From Nocardioides sp. NBC_00368 (GTDB taxonomy: Bacteria; Actinomycetota; Actinomycetes; Propionibacteriales; Nocardioidaceae), in contig NZ_CP107970.1 of NCBI RefSeq assembly GCF_036090055.1, positions 5,229,001 to 5,293,000 of the forward strand: a DNA stretch of 64,000 nucleotides, in the 5' to 3' direction. Below, piece after piece: positions 8,624-16,706 of the stretch. A program made the position numbers and the translations under genes. The notes under the pieces are model-generated. The model saw only the letters and a list, made by a program, of their open reading frames with translations. It was not told the origin of the DNA and searched no databases. Within the stretch, counting starts at the first letter, position 1. Each line of letters opens with the position of its first letter.

Positions 8624-9737
8624 CGTACTCGACGATCTGATGAAGTGGTGGGAGTCCGGCGAGACCGTGGCGGTGGCGACGGTGGTGGCGACGTTCCAGT
8701 CGGCGCCTCGGCCCCCAGGGGCCTCGATGCTCGTCGGCCCCGACGAGACCGCGGTCGGCTCGGTCTCCGGCGGCTGTGTCGAAGGCGCGGTCTACGAGGT
8801 CGCCCGTGAGGTCGCCGCCTCCGGCGTCCCGGAGCTCCATCGCTACGGCGTCTCCGACGACGACGCGTTCGCGGTCGGTCTGACCTGCGGCGGCATCCTC
8901 GACGTCTTCGTCGAGAAGGTGTCGAAGGAGACCTTCCCGGAGCTCGGCGAGCTCGCCGAGGACGTACGCAGCGGCACCCCCGTCGCTCTTGCAACCGTGA
9001 TCGAGCACCCCGACCCCGAGATCCTCGGCCGCCGCGTCCTCATCCGCCCCGAAGGTGTCAAGGGATCCCTGGGAAGCGCGAGGATGGACGACGCCGTCCA
9101 CGACGACGCCCTCGGGCTGCTGGCCCACGGCACCAACCAGACGCTCTCCTACGGCATCGATGGCGAGCGCCGCGGCGAGGGCATGCGCGTCTTCGTCTGG
9201 TCCTTCGCGCCCAAGCCCCGGATGCTCGTCTTCGGCGCCATCGACTTCGCCGCTGCCGTGGCCCGGGTCGGCGCCTTCCTCGGCTACCACGTCACCGTCT
9301 GCGACGCCCGCCCGGTCTTCGCCACCAACTCCCGCTTCCCCTCGGCCGACGAGGTCGTCGTCGACTGGCCCCACCGCTACCTGGGCGCCGAGGTCGAGGC
9401 GGGCCGCATCGACCAGCGCACCGTGATCGCCGTCCTCACCCACGACCCGAAGTTCGACGTACCTCTTCTCGAGGTCGCGCTTCGCCTCCCCGACATCGCC
9501 TACGTCGGTGCGATGGGCTCCCGCCGCACCCACGACGACCGCCTCGCCCGCCTACGCGACGCCGGCCTCACCGACGAGGAGATCGCCCGCCTGAGCAGCC
9601 CCATCGGCCTCGACCTCGGCGCCCGTACGCCGGAGGAGACCGCCATCTCCATCGCCGCCGAGATCATCGCCGGCCGTTGGGGCGGCTCCGGTGAGCGCCT
9701 GGCGACCACCACCGGACGGATCCACGAGGACCGTTAG
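8616..9737 (+). CDS. xdhC: XdhC/CoxI family molybdenum-enzyme maturation protein
   Basis: A protein of 373 residues with the two XdhC modules. The N-terminal module has GGCVEGAVYEVA and TCGG. The C-terminal module is Rossmann-like (LVFGAIDFAAAVARVG, then VTVCDARPVFA) with YVGAMGSRRT and a closing PEETAISIAAEI. XdhC-type proteins bind the molybdenum cofactor and deliver its sulfurated form to xanthine-dehydrogenase-family apoenzymes. Lying directly after coxD-coxE and ahead of the coxSLM subunits, it fits that job here. The GTG start overlaps the end of coxE. Confidence 0.9.
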   Translation: MRDVLDDLMKWWESGETVAVATVVATFQSAPRPPGASMLVGPDETAVGSVSGGCVEGAVYEVAREVAASGVPELHRYGVSDDDAFAVGLTCGGILDVFVEKVSKETFPELGELAEDVRSGTPVALATVIEHPDPEILGRRVLIRPEGVKGSLGSARMDDAVHDDALGLLAHGTNQTLSYGIDGERRGEGMRVFVWSFAPKPRMLVFGAIDFAAAVARVGAFLGYHVTVCDARPVFATNSRFPSADEVVVDWPHRYLGAEVEAGRIDQRTVIAVLTHDPKFDVPLLEVALRLPDIAYVGAMGSRRTHDDRLARLRDAGLTDEEIARLSSPIGLDLGARTPEETAISIAAEIIAGRWGGSGERLATTTGRIHEDR

Positions 9738-9772
9738 GCAAGATCCACGATCTCGTTTGTTACGGTCGAAGA

Positions 9773-10558
9773 GTGAAGAGAACATGGCAGATCGGTAATG
9801 TTCTTGCCCTCCTCTTCGCGCTTGTGGCCAACTTCCTGACCGGCGCGCAGATTCTCGATCTGCCGGCGATCGGGGAGATATCGGATCGGTACGCCACCTA
9901 TCTGACGCCGGCCGGATACGCGTTCTCCATCTGGACTCTCATCTATCTGCTGCTGATCGTCTTCGCGGTCCACCAGGCGAGGGATCTTCGTGATCCGCGC
10001 GATGACAACGACATCCCGCAGCTGCTCGGGCCGCTCTTCATCGTCGCCAGCATCTGCAACGGCCTGTGGACCTATGTCTTCGTGAAGGAGTGGGTCGGCC
10101 TCTCCGTCGTCGTCCTGCTGACTCTCACCGCCACGCTGTACGCCGCGCTGTGGCGCCTCGGGGTAGGTACGACCCGCCCGTCCGCGAAGGATTTCCTCAT
10201 GGTCTGGCTGCCGCTGATGCTCTACACGGGCTGGGTGACCGCGGCGAGCATCGTCAACATCGCGACCTATCTGGACTCGAAGGACGTGACCGTCGGCCCA
10301 CTGGCCGCCATCGTGGTGATCGCGGTGCTCACCGTCGCTCTGCTGGCTCTTCTGCTCGAGCGCAACCTGCGCGAGCTGCTGATCTCCTGCGCCTGGGCGC
10401 TGGTCGCGGTCGGTCTGCGCCAGATCGAGCTCTCGCAGAGCACGTCGGTGGCCATCGCGGCGCTGGTCTGTGCCGGAATCCTGATCCTGGCGATGCTCTT
10501 CCACCTGATCGCTCGCGGACTGTCCTACGACGGCCGCACCGGAAGCGCTCCGACCTGA
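9773..10558 (+). CDS. TspO/MBR-related membrane protein
   Basis: A hydrophobic 261-residue protein with about seven membrane helices. The segment LTPAGYAFSIWTLIYLLL is a typical TspO/tryptophan-rich-sensory-protein-related motif. It is much longer than classical TspO (about 160 residues) and belongs to a larger, poorly characterised relative. Binding of tetrapyrroles or lipids, as in TspO, is possible but cannot be shown. It starts at a GTG whose upstream TACGGT box ends 6 bases away, so it is probably leaderless and separate from the cox maturation genes. A hairpin terminator follows. Confidence 0.75.
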   Translation: MKRTWQIGNVLALLFALVANFLTGAQILDLPAIGEISDRYATYLTPAGYAFSIWTLIYLLLIVFAVHQARDLRDPRDDNDIPQLLGPLFIVASICNGLWTYVFVKEWVGLSVVVLLTLTATLYAALWRLGVGTTRPSAKDFLMVWLPLMLYTGWVTAASIVNIATYLDSKDVTVGPLAAIVVIAVLTVALLALLLERNLRELLISCAWALVAVGLRQIELSQSTSVAIAALVCAGILILAMLFHLIARGLSYDGRTGSAPT

Positions 10559-10565
10559 TCATCAG

Positions 10566-10595
10566 GCACCCGCGGCGACATCGCCGCACGGGTGC
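10566..10595 (+). terminator. Terminator of the TspO-like gene
   Basis: A GC-rich hairpin, GCACCCGCGGCGA paired with TCGCCGCACGGGTGC (two bulged bases, 2-base loop), starting 7 bases after the stop. There is no T-run, as is common in high-GC genomes. Confidence 0.65.
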
Positions 10596-10716
10596 TGCGA
10601 GGCCTGTGACCGAAGGGGTACGGAGCGGGTACCGCCGAGGGGATCGTGAGGCTCGTCACAGGGTGCTACCTTGGGCAGGACCGAGCCTCGTGGGCCGGAC
10701 TCCGAAGGGGGATCTG

Positions 10717-11940
10717 ATGGTCCGTAGCGATCTGCAGGAGCGCCGCATCAGCGCGGCGCGGGCGTGGACCGCCTTCGTGGAGAGCGGCGACGCCGCCGAG
10801 GACTTCGTCCGGCCCGAGATCCTGACCAGCTGGACGCGTTCGGCGACGGCCGTGAAGCCGGACGTGCGCGAGGCGCCGCTGGCCGACGAGGACGAGACCC
10901 GGGAGATGTGGCGCGGGTCGCCGCTCCAGGTGGCCGTCGAGCGGGTCGAGGAGGAGCTGCGGTGCACCGCCGACGACGGTGACCTGGTCATCGCCGTGAC
11001 CGACCCCGACACCCGGGTGCTGTGGACCTACGGCGGCCGGGTGATGCGCCACAAGGCGGAGTCGGTCAACTTCGTGCCGGGCGGGCGCTGGGACGACGAG
11101 AGCGCCGGCACCAACGCGCTCGACCTCGCCAACCGCACCAACTCGCCGTCGATGGTCTTCGGCCCCGAGCACTACGCCGAGGTCGTGCACAACTGGGTCT
11201 GCTGGGCCGCACCCCTCCACGACCCGGTCACCGGAAAGCACCTCGGCGTCCTCGACCTCTCCACGACCTGGGACCGCACCCACCCGATCGGGATGGCCAC
11301 GGCCCGGGTGATGGCGCGCCTCATCGAGGGTGCGCTCCCGAAGATCCCGACCCCGCGGGCGGACGAGGCGATCGCCGAGCCCGGCCTGGTCCTGACCCTG
11401 CTGGGCACCGCGGAGACCTGGCTCGACGGGCAGCGGCTGCTGCTCAACCGTCGCCAGACCGAGATCCTGGCCCTGCTCGCGCTCCATCCCGAGGGCCTCT
11501 CGCTGGAGCGGCTGCACGCGATGGTCTACGGCGACCAGGCGGTCACCTTCTCGACGCTCAAGGCCGAGGTCTCCCACCTGCGCCACGCCCTCGGCGGCCA
11601 GGTCGCCTCGCGTCCCTACCGTCTGCTGATGCCGGTCGCGACCGACGTCGACCAGGTCCTCACCCTGATCCGGCACGGCCGGGTGGCGGCTGCGGTGGAG
11701 GCGTACGGAGGTGATCTCCTGCCCGGCACCAACAGCCCGGCGCTGGCCGAGATGGCCGAGTACGTCGCGGTCGCGCTGCGCGAGGCGCTGATCGCCGACC
11801 CGCAGCCCGACGCGGTGCTGCGCTACAGCGAGCTGGCTCCCTACGACACCGAGGTCGTCGACATCTGTCTGCGCCGTCTCGGCGGGAGTCCCCACCCGGC
11901 GTTGCCCCTGCTCAGGGCACGTTTGGCAGCCAGTCGCTGA
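10717..11940 (+). CDS. GAF-domain transcriptional regulator (AcoR-like sensor half, winged-helix output)
   Basis: A regulator of 407 residues, starting at the ATG 6 bases after AAGGGG. Residues 20-200 look like the sensory half of AcoR-type activators: ILTSWTRS near the start, then a GAF domain with SAGTNALDLA and WVCWAAPLHDP. The sigma-54-interacting AAA domain of AcoR is absent. Instead residues about 235-310 form a winged-helix-like unit (RRQTEILALLALHPEG, then STLKAEVSHLRHALG), followed by a helical BTAD-like tail (GGDLLPGTNSPA). It precedes coxS by 98 bases in the same direction and is the natural candidate to control the cox structural genes. Confidence 0.8.
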   Translation: MVRSDLQERRISAARAWTAFVESGDAAEDFVRPEILTSWTRSATAVKPDVREAPLADEDETREMWRGSPLQVAVERVEEELRCTADDGDLVIAVTDPDTRVLWTYGGRVMRHKAESVNFVPGGRWDDESAGTNALDLANRTNSPSMVFGPEHYAEVVHNWVCWAAPLHDPVTGKHLGVLDLSTTWDRTHPIGMATARVMARLIEGALPKIPTPRADEAIAEPGLVLTLLGTAETWLDGQRLLLNRRQTEILALLALHPEGLSLERLHAMVYGDQAVTFSTLKAEVSHLRHALGGQVASRPYRLLMPVATDVDQVLTLIRHGRVAAAVEAYGGDLLPGTNSPALAEMAEYVAVALREALIADPQPDAVLRYSELAPYDTEVVDICLRRLGGSPHPALPLLRARLAASR

Positions 11941-11994
11941 CCAAGAAGAGGTAACCGGCAGCAGCAGCCAACCGGAGCCCAACCCTGCGCGTCC

Positions 11995-12017
11995 TACTGT
12001 GATCTGGCCCACACAGT
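11995..12017 (+). promoter_or_regulatory. coxS promoter region with inverted-repeat operator candidate
   Basis: ACTGTG (11996-12001) and CACAGT (12012-12017) form a perfect 6-bp inverted repeat with a 10-base spacer. The left arm overlaps a -10-like TACTGT (11995-12000) that lies 39 bases before the coxS ATG. A protein bound here would sit on the promoter. Confidence 0.5.
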
Positions 12018-12038
12018 GACGTCTGGCAGGGAGACAAC

Positions 12039-12554
12039 ATGGCCCGGATCAGCATGCGCGTCGACGGTATGAAGGTCACCGACGACGTCGAACCGCGGAC
12101 ACTGCTCGTGCAGTATCTGCGCGAAGGACTCGGCAAGACCGGCACGGTGATCGGTTGCGACACCAGCAACTGCGGCGCCTGCACGGTCCATCTCGACGGC
12201 GACTCGGTGAAGTCGTGCAACGTGCTCGCGGTGCAGGCCGACGGATGCGAGGTGACCACGATCGAGGGGCTCGCCGACACGGTCGAGGGCGATCTCCACC
12301 CGGTCCAGGAGGCGTTCCGCGAGTGTCACGGCCTGCAGTGCGGGTTCTGTACGCCCGGCATGATCATGCAGTCCGTCGACCTGCTCAAGCGCAACCCGCA
12401 GCCCAGCGAGGACGAGATCCGTGAGGGCATCGAGGGCAACCTGTGCCGCTGCACGGGCTACCACAACATCGTCCGCGCGGTGCAGTACGCCAGCGGCCAC
12501 CTGGCCACCGCCGCCAACCCGCGCGGCGCGACCGAGGAGGTGGACGCGCTGTGA
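12039..12554 (+). CDS. coxS: CO dehydrogenase/molybdenum hydroxylase small subunit, 2Fe-2S (CoxS-like)
   Basis: The iron-sulfur subunit, 171 residues. The plant-type 2Fe-2S cluster ligands are Cys40, Cys45, Cys48 and Cys60. The second, proximal cluster is held by Cys101, Cys104, Cys136 and Cys138 (CGFC and CRC motifs). It carries electrons from the molybdenum site in CoxL to FAD in CoxM. The start follows AGGGAG by 5 bases, and the stop overlaps the coxL GTG by four bases. The order S-L-M differs from the M-S-L order of classical form I CO-dehydrogenase operons. Confidence 0.95.
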   Translation: MARISMRVDGMKVTDDVEPRTLLVQYLREGLGKTGTVIGCDTSNCGACTVHLDGDSVKSCNVLAVQADGCEVTTIEGLADTVEGDLHPVQEAFRECHGLQCGFCTPGMIMQSVDLLKRNPQPSEDEIREGIEGNLCRCTGYHNIVRAVQYASGHLATAANPRGATEEVDAL

Positions 12555-15028
12555 CCGCCGTGGAGGCTCGTCCGGAGCAGACCAACGAGATCGGCCGCGA
12601 CCGGCGCCGCAAGGAGGACGCGCGCCTGATCACCGGCCGGACCCGCTGGACCGACAACATCAACCTTCCCGGGATGCTGCACCTGGCGATGGTGCGCAGT
12701 CCCTTCGCCCACGCCCGGATCACCGGCATCGACACCAGCGCCGCGGAGGACTCCGAGGGCGTGGTGACCGTGCTGGCCGCCAAGGACTTCGACGAGACGC
12801 TCGGCGTCTGCATCAACGCCTGGCCGATCACGCCCGACCAGAAGACGCCGGCCCACCCGCCGATCGCCTCCGACCGGGTCACCTTCGCCGGTGAGATCGT
12901 CGCGGTCGTGGCCGCCCGGTCCGCGGCCGCCGCCCGCGATGCCGCCGAGATGGTCGAGGTCGACTACGAGGAGCTCCCCGCGGTCGTCTCCCTCGAGGAC
13001 GCGGTCAAGGACGAGGTGCTCGCCCACCCCGACCTCGGCACCAACAAGTCCGCGCTGTGGGTCTTCGACAGCGCCCAGGCCGGCACCGGCGGCAGCGTCG
13101 ACGAGGCCATCTCCGCCGCCAAGAGCGACGGGATCGTGATCGAGCGGACCTATCGCCAGCAGCGCCTGATCCCGGCGTTCATGGAGCCGCGCAGCGTCGT
13201 GTGCGACCCGACCGGTGAGCAGATCACGGTGTGGAGCGCGACCCAGATCCCGCACATCCTGCGGTTCGCGTTCGCCGCGACCACCGGCGTGCCCGAGTCG
13301 AAGATCCGGGTGATCGCGCCCGACGTCGGCGGCGGCTTCGGCGGCAAGCTCCAGCAGACGCCGGAGGAGATGATCGTCTTCGCGATGGCCCGCCGGCTCG
13401 GCAAGCCCGTGAAGTACACCGAAACCCGCTCGGAGTCCCTCCTCAGCGCCCACCACGGCCGCGACCAGATCCAGAAGCTGACCCTCTCGGCCACCAAGGA
13501 CGGTCAGGTCACCGGCCTCAAGGTAGAGCTCGACGCCAACCTGGGCGCTTACGTCGCCATCGTCGGCGGCGGTGTCCCGGTCCTCGGCGCCTTCATGTTC
13601 AACGCGATCTACAAGTTCCCGGCCTACCAGTTCAACTGTCAGACCCACTTCACCAACACCACCTGGACCGACGCCTACCGTGGCGCGGGGCGGCCGGAGG
13701 CGACGTACGCCGTCGAGCGGCTGATGGACGAGCTGGCCGCCGAGGTCGGGGTCGACCCGCTCGAGATCCGGGAGCGGAACTGGATCAAGCACGAGGAGTT
13801 CCCGTTCACGACCATCGCCGGTCTGACGTACGACTCGGGGAACTACGAGGCGGCGACGGCCAAGGCGAAGGAGCTCTTCGGGTACGACGAGCTCCGCGCC
13901 GAGCAGCAGCAGCGCCGGGCGAACAACGACCCGGTCCAGCTGGGCATCGGCGTCTCGACGTTCACCGAGATGTGTGGTCTCGCCCCGTCACGAGTGCTCG
14001 GCAGCCTCGACTACGGCGCCGGCGGCTGGGAGCACGCCCAGGTGCGGCTGACGCCGACCGGCAAGGTCGAGGTCATCACCGGTGCGAGCGCGCACGGCCA
14101 GGGGCACGAGACCGCGTTCAGCCAGATCGTGGCGGACCGTCTCGGCGTACCGTTCGAGGACGTCGAGGTGCTGCACGGCGACACCCAGATCGCGGCCAAG
14201 GGCTACGACACCTACGGATCCAGGTCACTGGTCGTGGGTGGCGAGGCTCTGGTCAGGGCCGCCGACAAGGTGCTCGAGAAGGCCAAGCCGATCGCGGCCC
14301 ACCTGCTCGAGGCCAGCGTCGACGACCTGGAGTTCACCGGAGGCAAGTGGACGGTGCGCGGCACCGACCAGGGCATGTCGATCGGCGAGCTGTCCACGGC
14401 GGTCTTCGCGGCGCACAACCTGCCCGACGGCGTCGAGGCCAACCTCGACTCCGAGGCCACCTTCGACCCGGAGAACTTCAACTTCCCGCACGGCACCCAC
14501 CTGTGCGCGATGGAGGTCGACACCGAGACCGGCCAGGTGAAGATGCGGAAGTACGTCTGCTGCGACGACATCGGCAACATCATCAACCCGCTCATCGTCG
14601 CAGGTCAGGTGCACGGTGGACTGGTCCAGGGCATCGCCCAGGCGCTGTGGGAGGACGCCGTCTACGACGACGCCGGCACGCTCGTCTCGGGCTCGTTCGT
14701 CGACTACCTGCTCCCGACCGCCGCCGACACGATCAGCTTCGAGATCGACCACACCACCTCGCCGGCGACCACCAACACGCTCGGCACCAAGGGCGTCGGT
14801 GAGGCCGGCACCATCGCCTCCACCCCGGCCGTGGTCAACGCGGTCGTCGACGCGCTGCGACCGCTGGGCGTGCACGACGTGACCATGCCCTGCACGCCGG
14901 AACGGGTGTGGCGGGCCATCAACGAGGGCTCGGCCGGTGGCGAGACCACCGGCGCGGCCGCAGCACACTTCGATCCGTCGACGGGCATGTCCGGGAACGT
15001 CGACCGCACGGAAGGAGACGCCCAGTGA
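12551..15028 (+). CDS. coxL: Molybdenum hydroxylase large subunit, form II CoxL-like
   Basis: The molybdopterin-binding catalytic subunit, 825 residues. The cofactor-contact motif DVGGGFGGK lies near residue 260 and the essential glutamate is in GVGEAGTI near the C-terminus. The active-site loop reads AYRGAGR (375-381), the form II signature. Form I CO dehydrogenases have AYxCSFR, whose cysteine binds copper, and that cysteine is absent here. Form II enzymes are proposed to oxidise CO slowly or to be hydroxylases of other substrates, so CO oxidation should not be assumed. The gene starts at a GTG overlapping the coxS stop, and its own stop overlaps the coxM GTG. Confidence 0.93.
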   Translation: MTAVEARPEQTNEIGRDRRRKEDARLITGRTRWTDNINLPGMLHLAMVRSPFAHARITGIDTSAAEDSEGVVTVLAAKDFDETLGVCINAWPITPDQKTPAHPPIASDRVTFAGEIVAVVAARSAAAARDAAEMVEVDYEELPAVVSLEDAVKDEVLAHPDLGTNKSALWVFDSAQAGTGGSVDEAISAAKSDGIVIERTYRQQRLIPAFMEPRSVVCDPTGEQITVWSATQIPHILRFAFAATTGVPESKIRVIAPDVGGGFGGKLQQTPEEMIVFAMARRLGKPVKYTETRSESLLSAHHGRDQIQKLTLSATKDGQVTGLKVELDANLGAYVAIVGGGVPVLGAFMFNAIYKFPAYQFNCQTHFTNTTWTDAYRGAGRPEATYAVERLMDELAAEVGVDPLEIRERNWIKHEEFPFTTIAGLTYDSGNYEAATAKAKELFGYDELRAEQQQRRANNDPVQLGIGVSTFTEMCGLAPSRVLGSLDYGAGGWEHAQVRLTPTGKVEVITGASAHGQGHETAFSQIVADRLGVPFEDVEVLHGDTQIAAKGYDTYGSRSLVVGGEALVRAADKVLEKAKPIAAHLLEASVDDLEFTGGKWTVRGTDQGMSIGELSTAVFAAHNLPDGVEANLDSEATFDPENFNFPHGTHLCAMEVDTETGQVKMRKYVCCDDIGNIINPLIVAGQVHGGLVQGIAQALWEDAVYDDAGTLVSGSFVDYLLPTAADTISFEIDHTTSPATTNTLGTKGVGEAGTIASTPAVVNAVVDALRPLGVHDVTMPCTPERVWRAINEGSAGGETTGAAAAHFDPSTGMSGNVDRTEGDAQ

Positions 15029-15879
15029 TTCCCGCATCGTTCGACTACGTCGCCCCGACCACGGTCGAGGAGGCGCTGGCAGCCCTCGCGCAGTACGGCG
15101 ACGAGGCCAAGATCATCGCCGGCGGGCAGAGCCTGCTGCCGGTGCTGAGGATGCGTCTCAACGCTCCCGAATGGGTCATCGACCTCGGCCGCATCGACTC
15201 CCTCAAGGGCGTACGCGACGAGGGCGACTCGATCCTGATCGGCGCCATGACGCGTCACTGCGACGTCGCGGCCGATCCTCTGGTCGCCGAGCACGCGACC
15301 CTGGTCGCTCGCGCCACGGCGACGGTCGCCGACGAGCAGGTGCGCCACCGCGGCACCTTCGGTGGTGCGCTCGCCCACGCCGATCCGGCGGGCGATCTCG
15401 GAGCCCCGGCCCTGGCCCTGGACGCCGAGTTCGTCATCGCCGGGCCGGCCGGCGAGCGGGTCGTCCCGGGCTCGGAGTTCTTCCAGGGGCTCTTCGAGAC
15501 GGCCGTCTCCGAGGACGAGCTGCTGGTCGGCGTACGCATCCCGAAGCACACCGGATGGACGGCTCACTACGAGAAGTTCGTCCGGGTCGCCCACCAGTGG
15601 CCGATCTGCGCGGTCGGCGCGACCCTCAAGGTCTCCGGCGGTGTGATCGAGGGCGCGGCGATCGGCCTCACCAACATGGGCTCGACCCCGTTGCGGGCCG
15701 CCGGCGTCGAGCAGGCGCTGATCGGCCAACAGGCCACCGAGGAGGTCGTACGCAACGCCGCGGCCCTGGCCGCGGACGGTGCCGAGCCGCCCTCCGACCT
15801 CAACGGCGACGCCGACTACCGGCGTCACCTGGTCACGGTGCTGGCACGGCGGGCCATCACGCAGGCGCTCGGGGGCTGA
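15025..15879 (+). CDS. coxM: Molybdenum hydroxylase FAD-binding medium subunit (CoxM-like)
   Basis: The FAD subunit, 284 residues, of the vanillyl-alcohol-oxidase fold. It begins MIPASFDYVAPTTVEEAL; IIAGGQSLLPVLR (about residues 31-43) and RHRGTFGGALAHADPAGD (about 110) are the two FAD-pyrophosphate loops. It passes electrons from the 2Fe-2S subunit to the acceptor. The GTG at 15025 overlaps the coxL stop and is preceded by GGAAGGAG. A longer upstream in-frame start would run through the end of coxL and is rejected. coxG follows after 3 bases. Confidence 0.93.
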   Translation: MIPASFDYVAPTTVEEALAALAQYGDEAKIIAGGQSLLPVLRMRLNAPEWVIDLGRIDSLKGVRDEGDSILIGAMTRHCDVAADPLVAEHATLVARATATVADEQVRHRGTFGGALAHADPAGDLGAPALALDAEFVIAGPAGERVVPGSEFFQGLFETAVSEDELLVGVRIPKHTGWTAHYEKFVRVAHQWPICAVGATLKVSGGVIEGAAIGLTNMGSTPLRAAGVEQALIGQQATEEVVRNAAALAADGAEPPSDLNGDADYRRHLVTVLARRAITQALGG

Positions 15880-15882
15880 CGC

Positions 15883-16581
15883 GTGGATCTGACGCACCAG
15901 TTCACGGTTCCGACCTCGGTCGAGGAGACCTGGGACAGCTTCCTGGACATCGGCTCGCTCGCCGAGTGCTTCCCGGGAGCCCAGGTCACCTCGGCCGAGG
16001 GCGACACCTTCACCGGCACGGTGAAGGTGAAGCTCGGTCCGATCGCCATGGTCTACGCCGGCTCCGGCACCTTCGTCGAGAAGGACGAGTCCGCCCGGCG
16101 ACTGGTCGTCGAGGCGAAGGGGCGGGACAAGCGCGGCAACGGCACCGCCGGTGCCAACGCGACCCTGACGATGGCTCCAGAAGGGACCGGCACGAGGGTC
16201 GAGATCGTCACCGACCTCGCCGTCACCGGCAAGCCCGCCCAGTTCGGTCGTGGGGTCATGCAGGACGTCTCCGACAAGCTCCTCGGACAGTTCGTCGCGT
16301 GCCTGGAGTCCAAGTCGGCTCCGGCTGCCGCTCCGGTGACCCCGGAGACACCGGCCGCGGCGGAGCCCGTGGGTGAGGAGAGCTCGGAACCATCGCCGGC
16401 TGCCCCGTCGCCAGCCGCAGCGCCGACGCCGCAGGCGCCGAGGCACGCCAAGCAGACCGAGGCGATCGACCTGGGCGCGACCGTGGTGCCGGTGCTGATC
16501 AAGAACTACGGCAAGAAGATCGCCATCGGGGTGGCCGTCATCGCCGCGGTGGTGATCGTCTACAAGCTGCTGCGGGGCTGA
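15883..16581 (+). CDS. coxG: CoxG-like SRPBCC protein with C-terminal membrane anchor
   Basis: A protein of 232 residues. The first 145 or so form a CoxG/SRPBCC lipid- or hydrophobic-ligand-binding fold, beginning LTHQFTVPTSVEETWDSF and containing ALCGxx-like segments such as FTGTVKVKLGP. A long Pro/Ala-rich linker (about 145-195) leads to a single membrane helix (about 210-228) and a basic tail. CoxG is thought to attach CO dehydrogenase to the membrane, which agrees with this layout. It is the last gene of the coupled S-L-M-G set and starts at a GTG. Confidence 0.88.
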   Translation: MDLTHQFTVPTSVEETWDSFLDIGSLAECFPGAQVTSAEGDTFTGTVKVKLGPIAMVYAGSGTFVEKDESARRLVVEAKGRDKRGNGTAGANATLTMAPEGTGTRVEIVTDLAVTGKPAQFGRGVMQDVSDKLLGQFVACLESKSAPAAAPVTPETPAAAEPVGEESSEPSPAAPSPAAAPTPQAPRHAKQTEAIDLGATVVPVLIKNYGKKIAIGVAVIAAVVIVYKLLRG

Positions 16582-16603
16582 GGCCGGTGTGCGCGACAAT
16601 CCG

Positions 16604-16639
16604 TCGCGCAAACCGGATACCCCTCGCGCAACACGGATA
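16604..16639 (+). promoter_or_regulatory. Tandem direct repeats (AraC-type operator candidate) upstream of the FMO gene
   Basis: Two 16-base direct repeats, TCGCGCAAACCGGATA (16604-16619) and TCGCGCAACACGGATA (16624-16639), differ at two positions and start exactly 20 bases apart, about two helical turns. The second ends 12 bases before a possible -35 (TTCGAC, 16651). This is the geometry of AraC/XylS-family activator sites, and an AraC-family gene lies directly after the monooxygenase. Confidence 0.65.
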
Positions 16640-16706
16640 GCGGAGCGCTGTTCGACCTCTCTAGCGTTTTGCCTACGCAGACCCCGCTGCGAGAGGAAAC
16701 AGAAAA

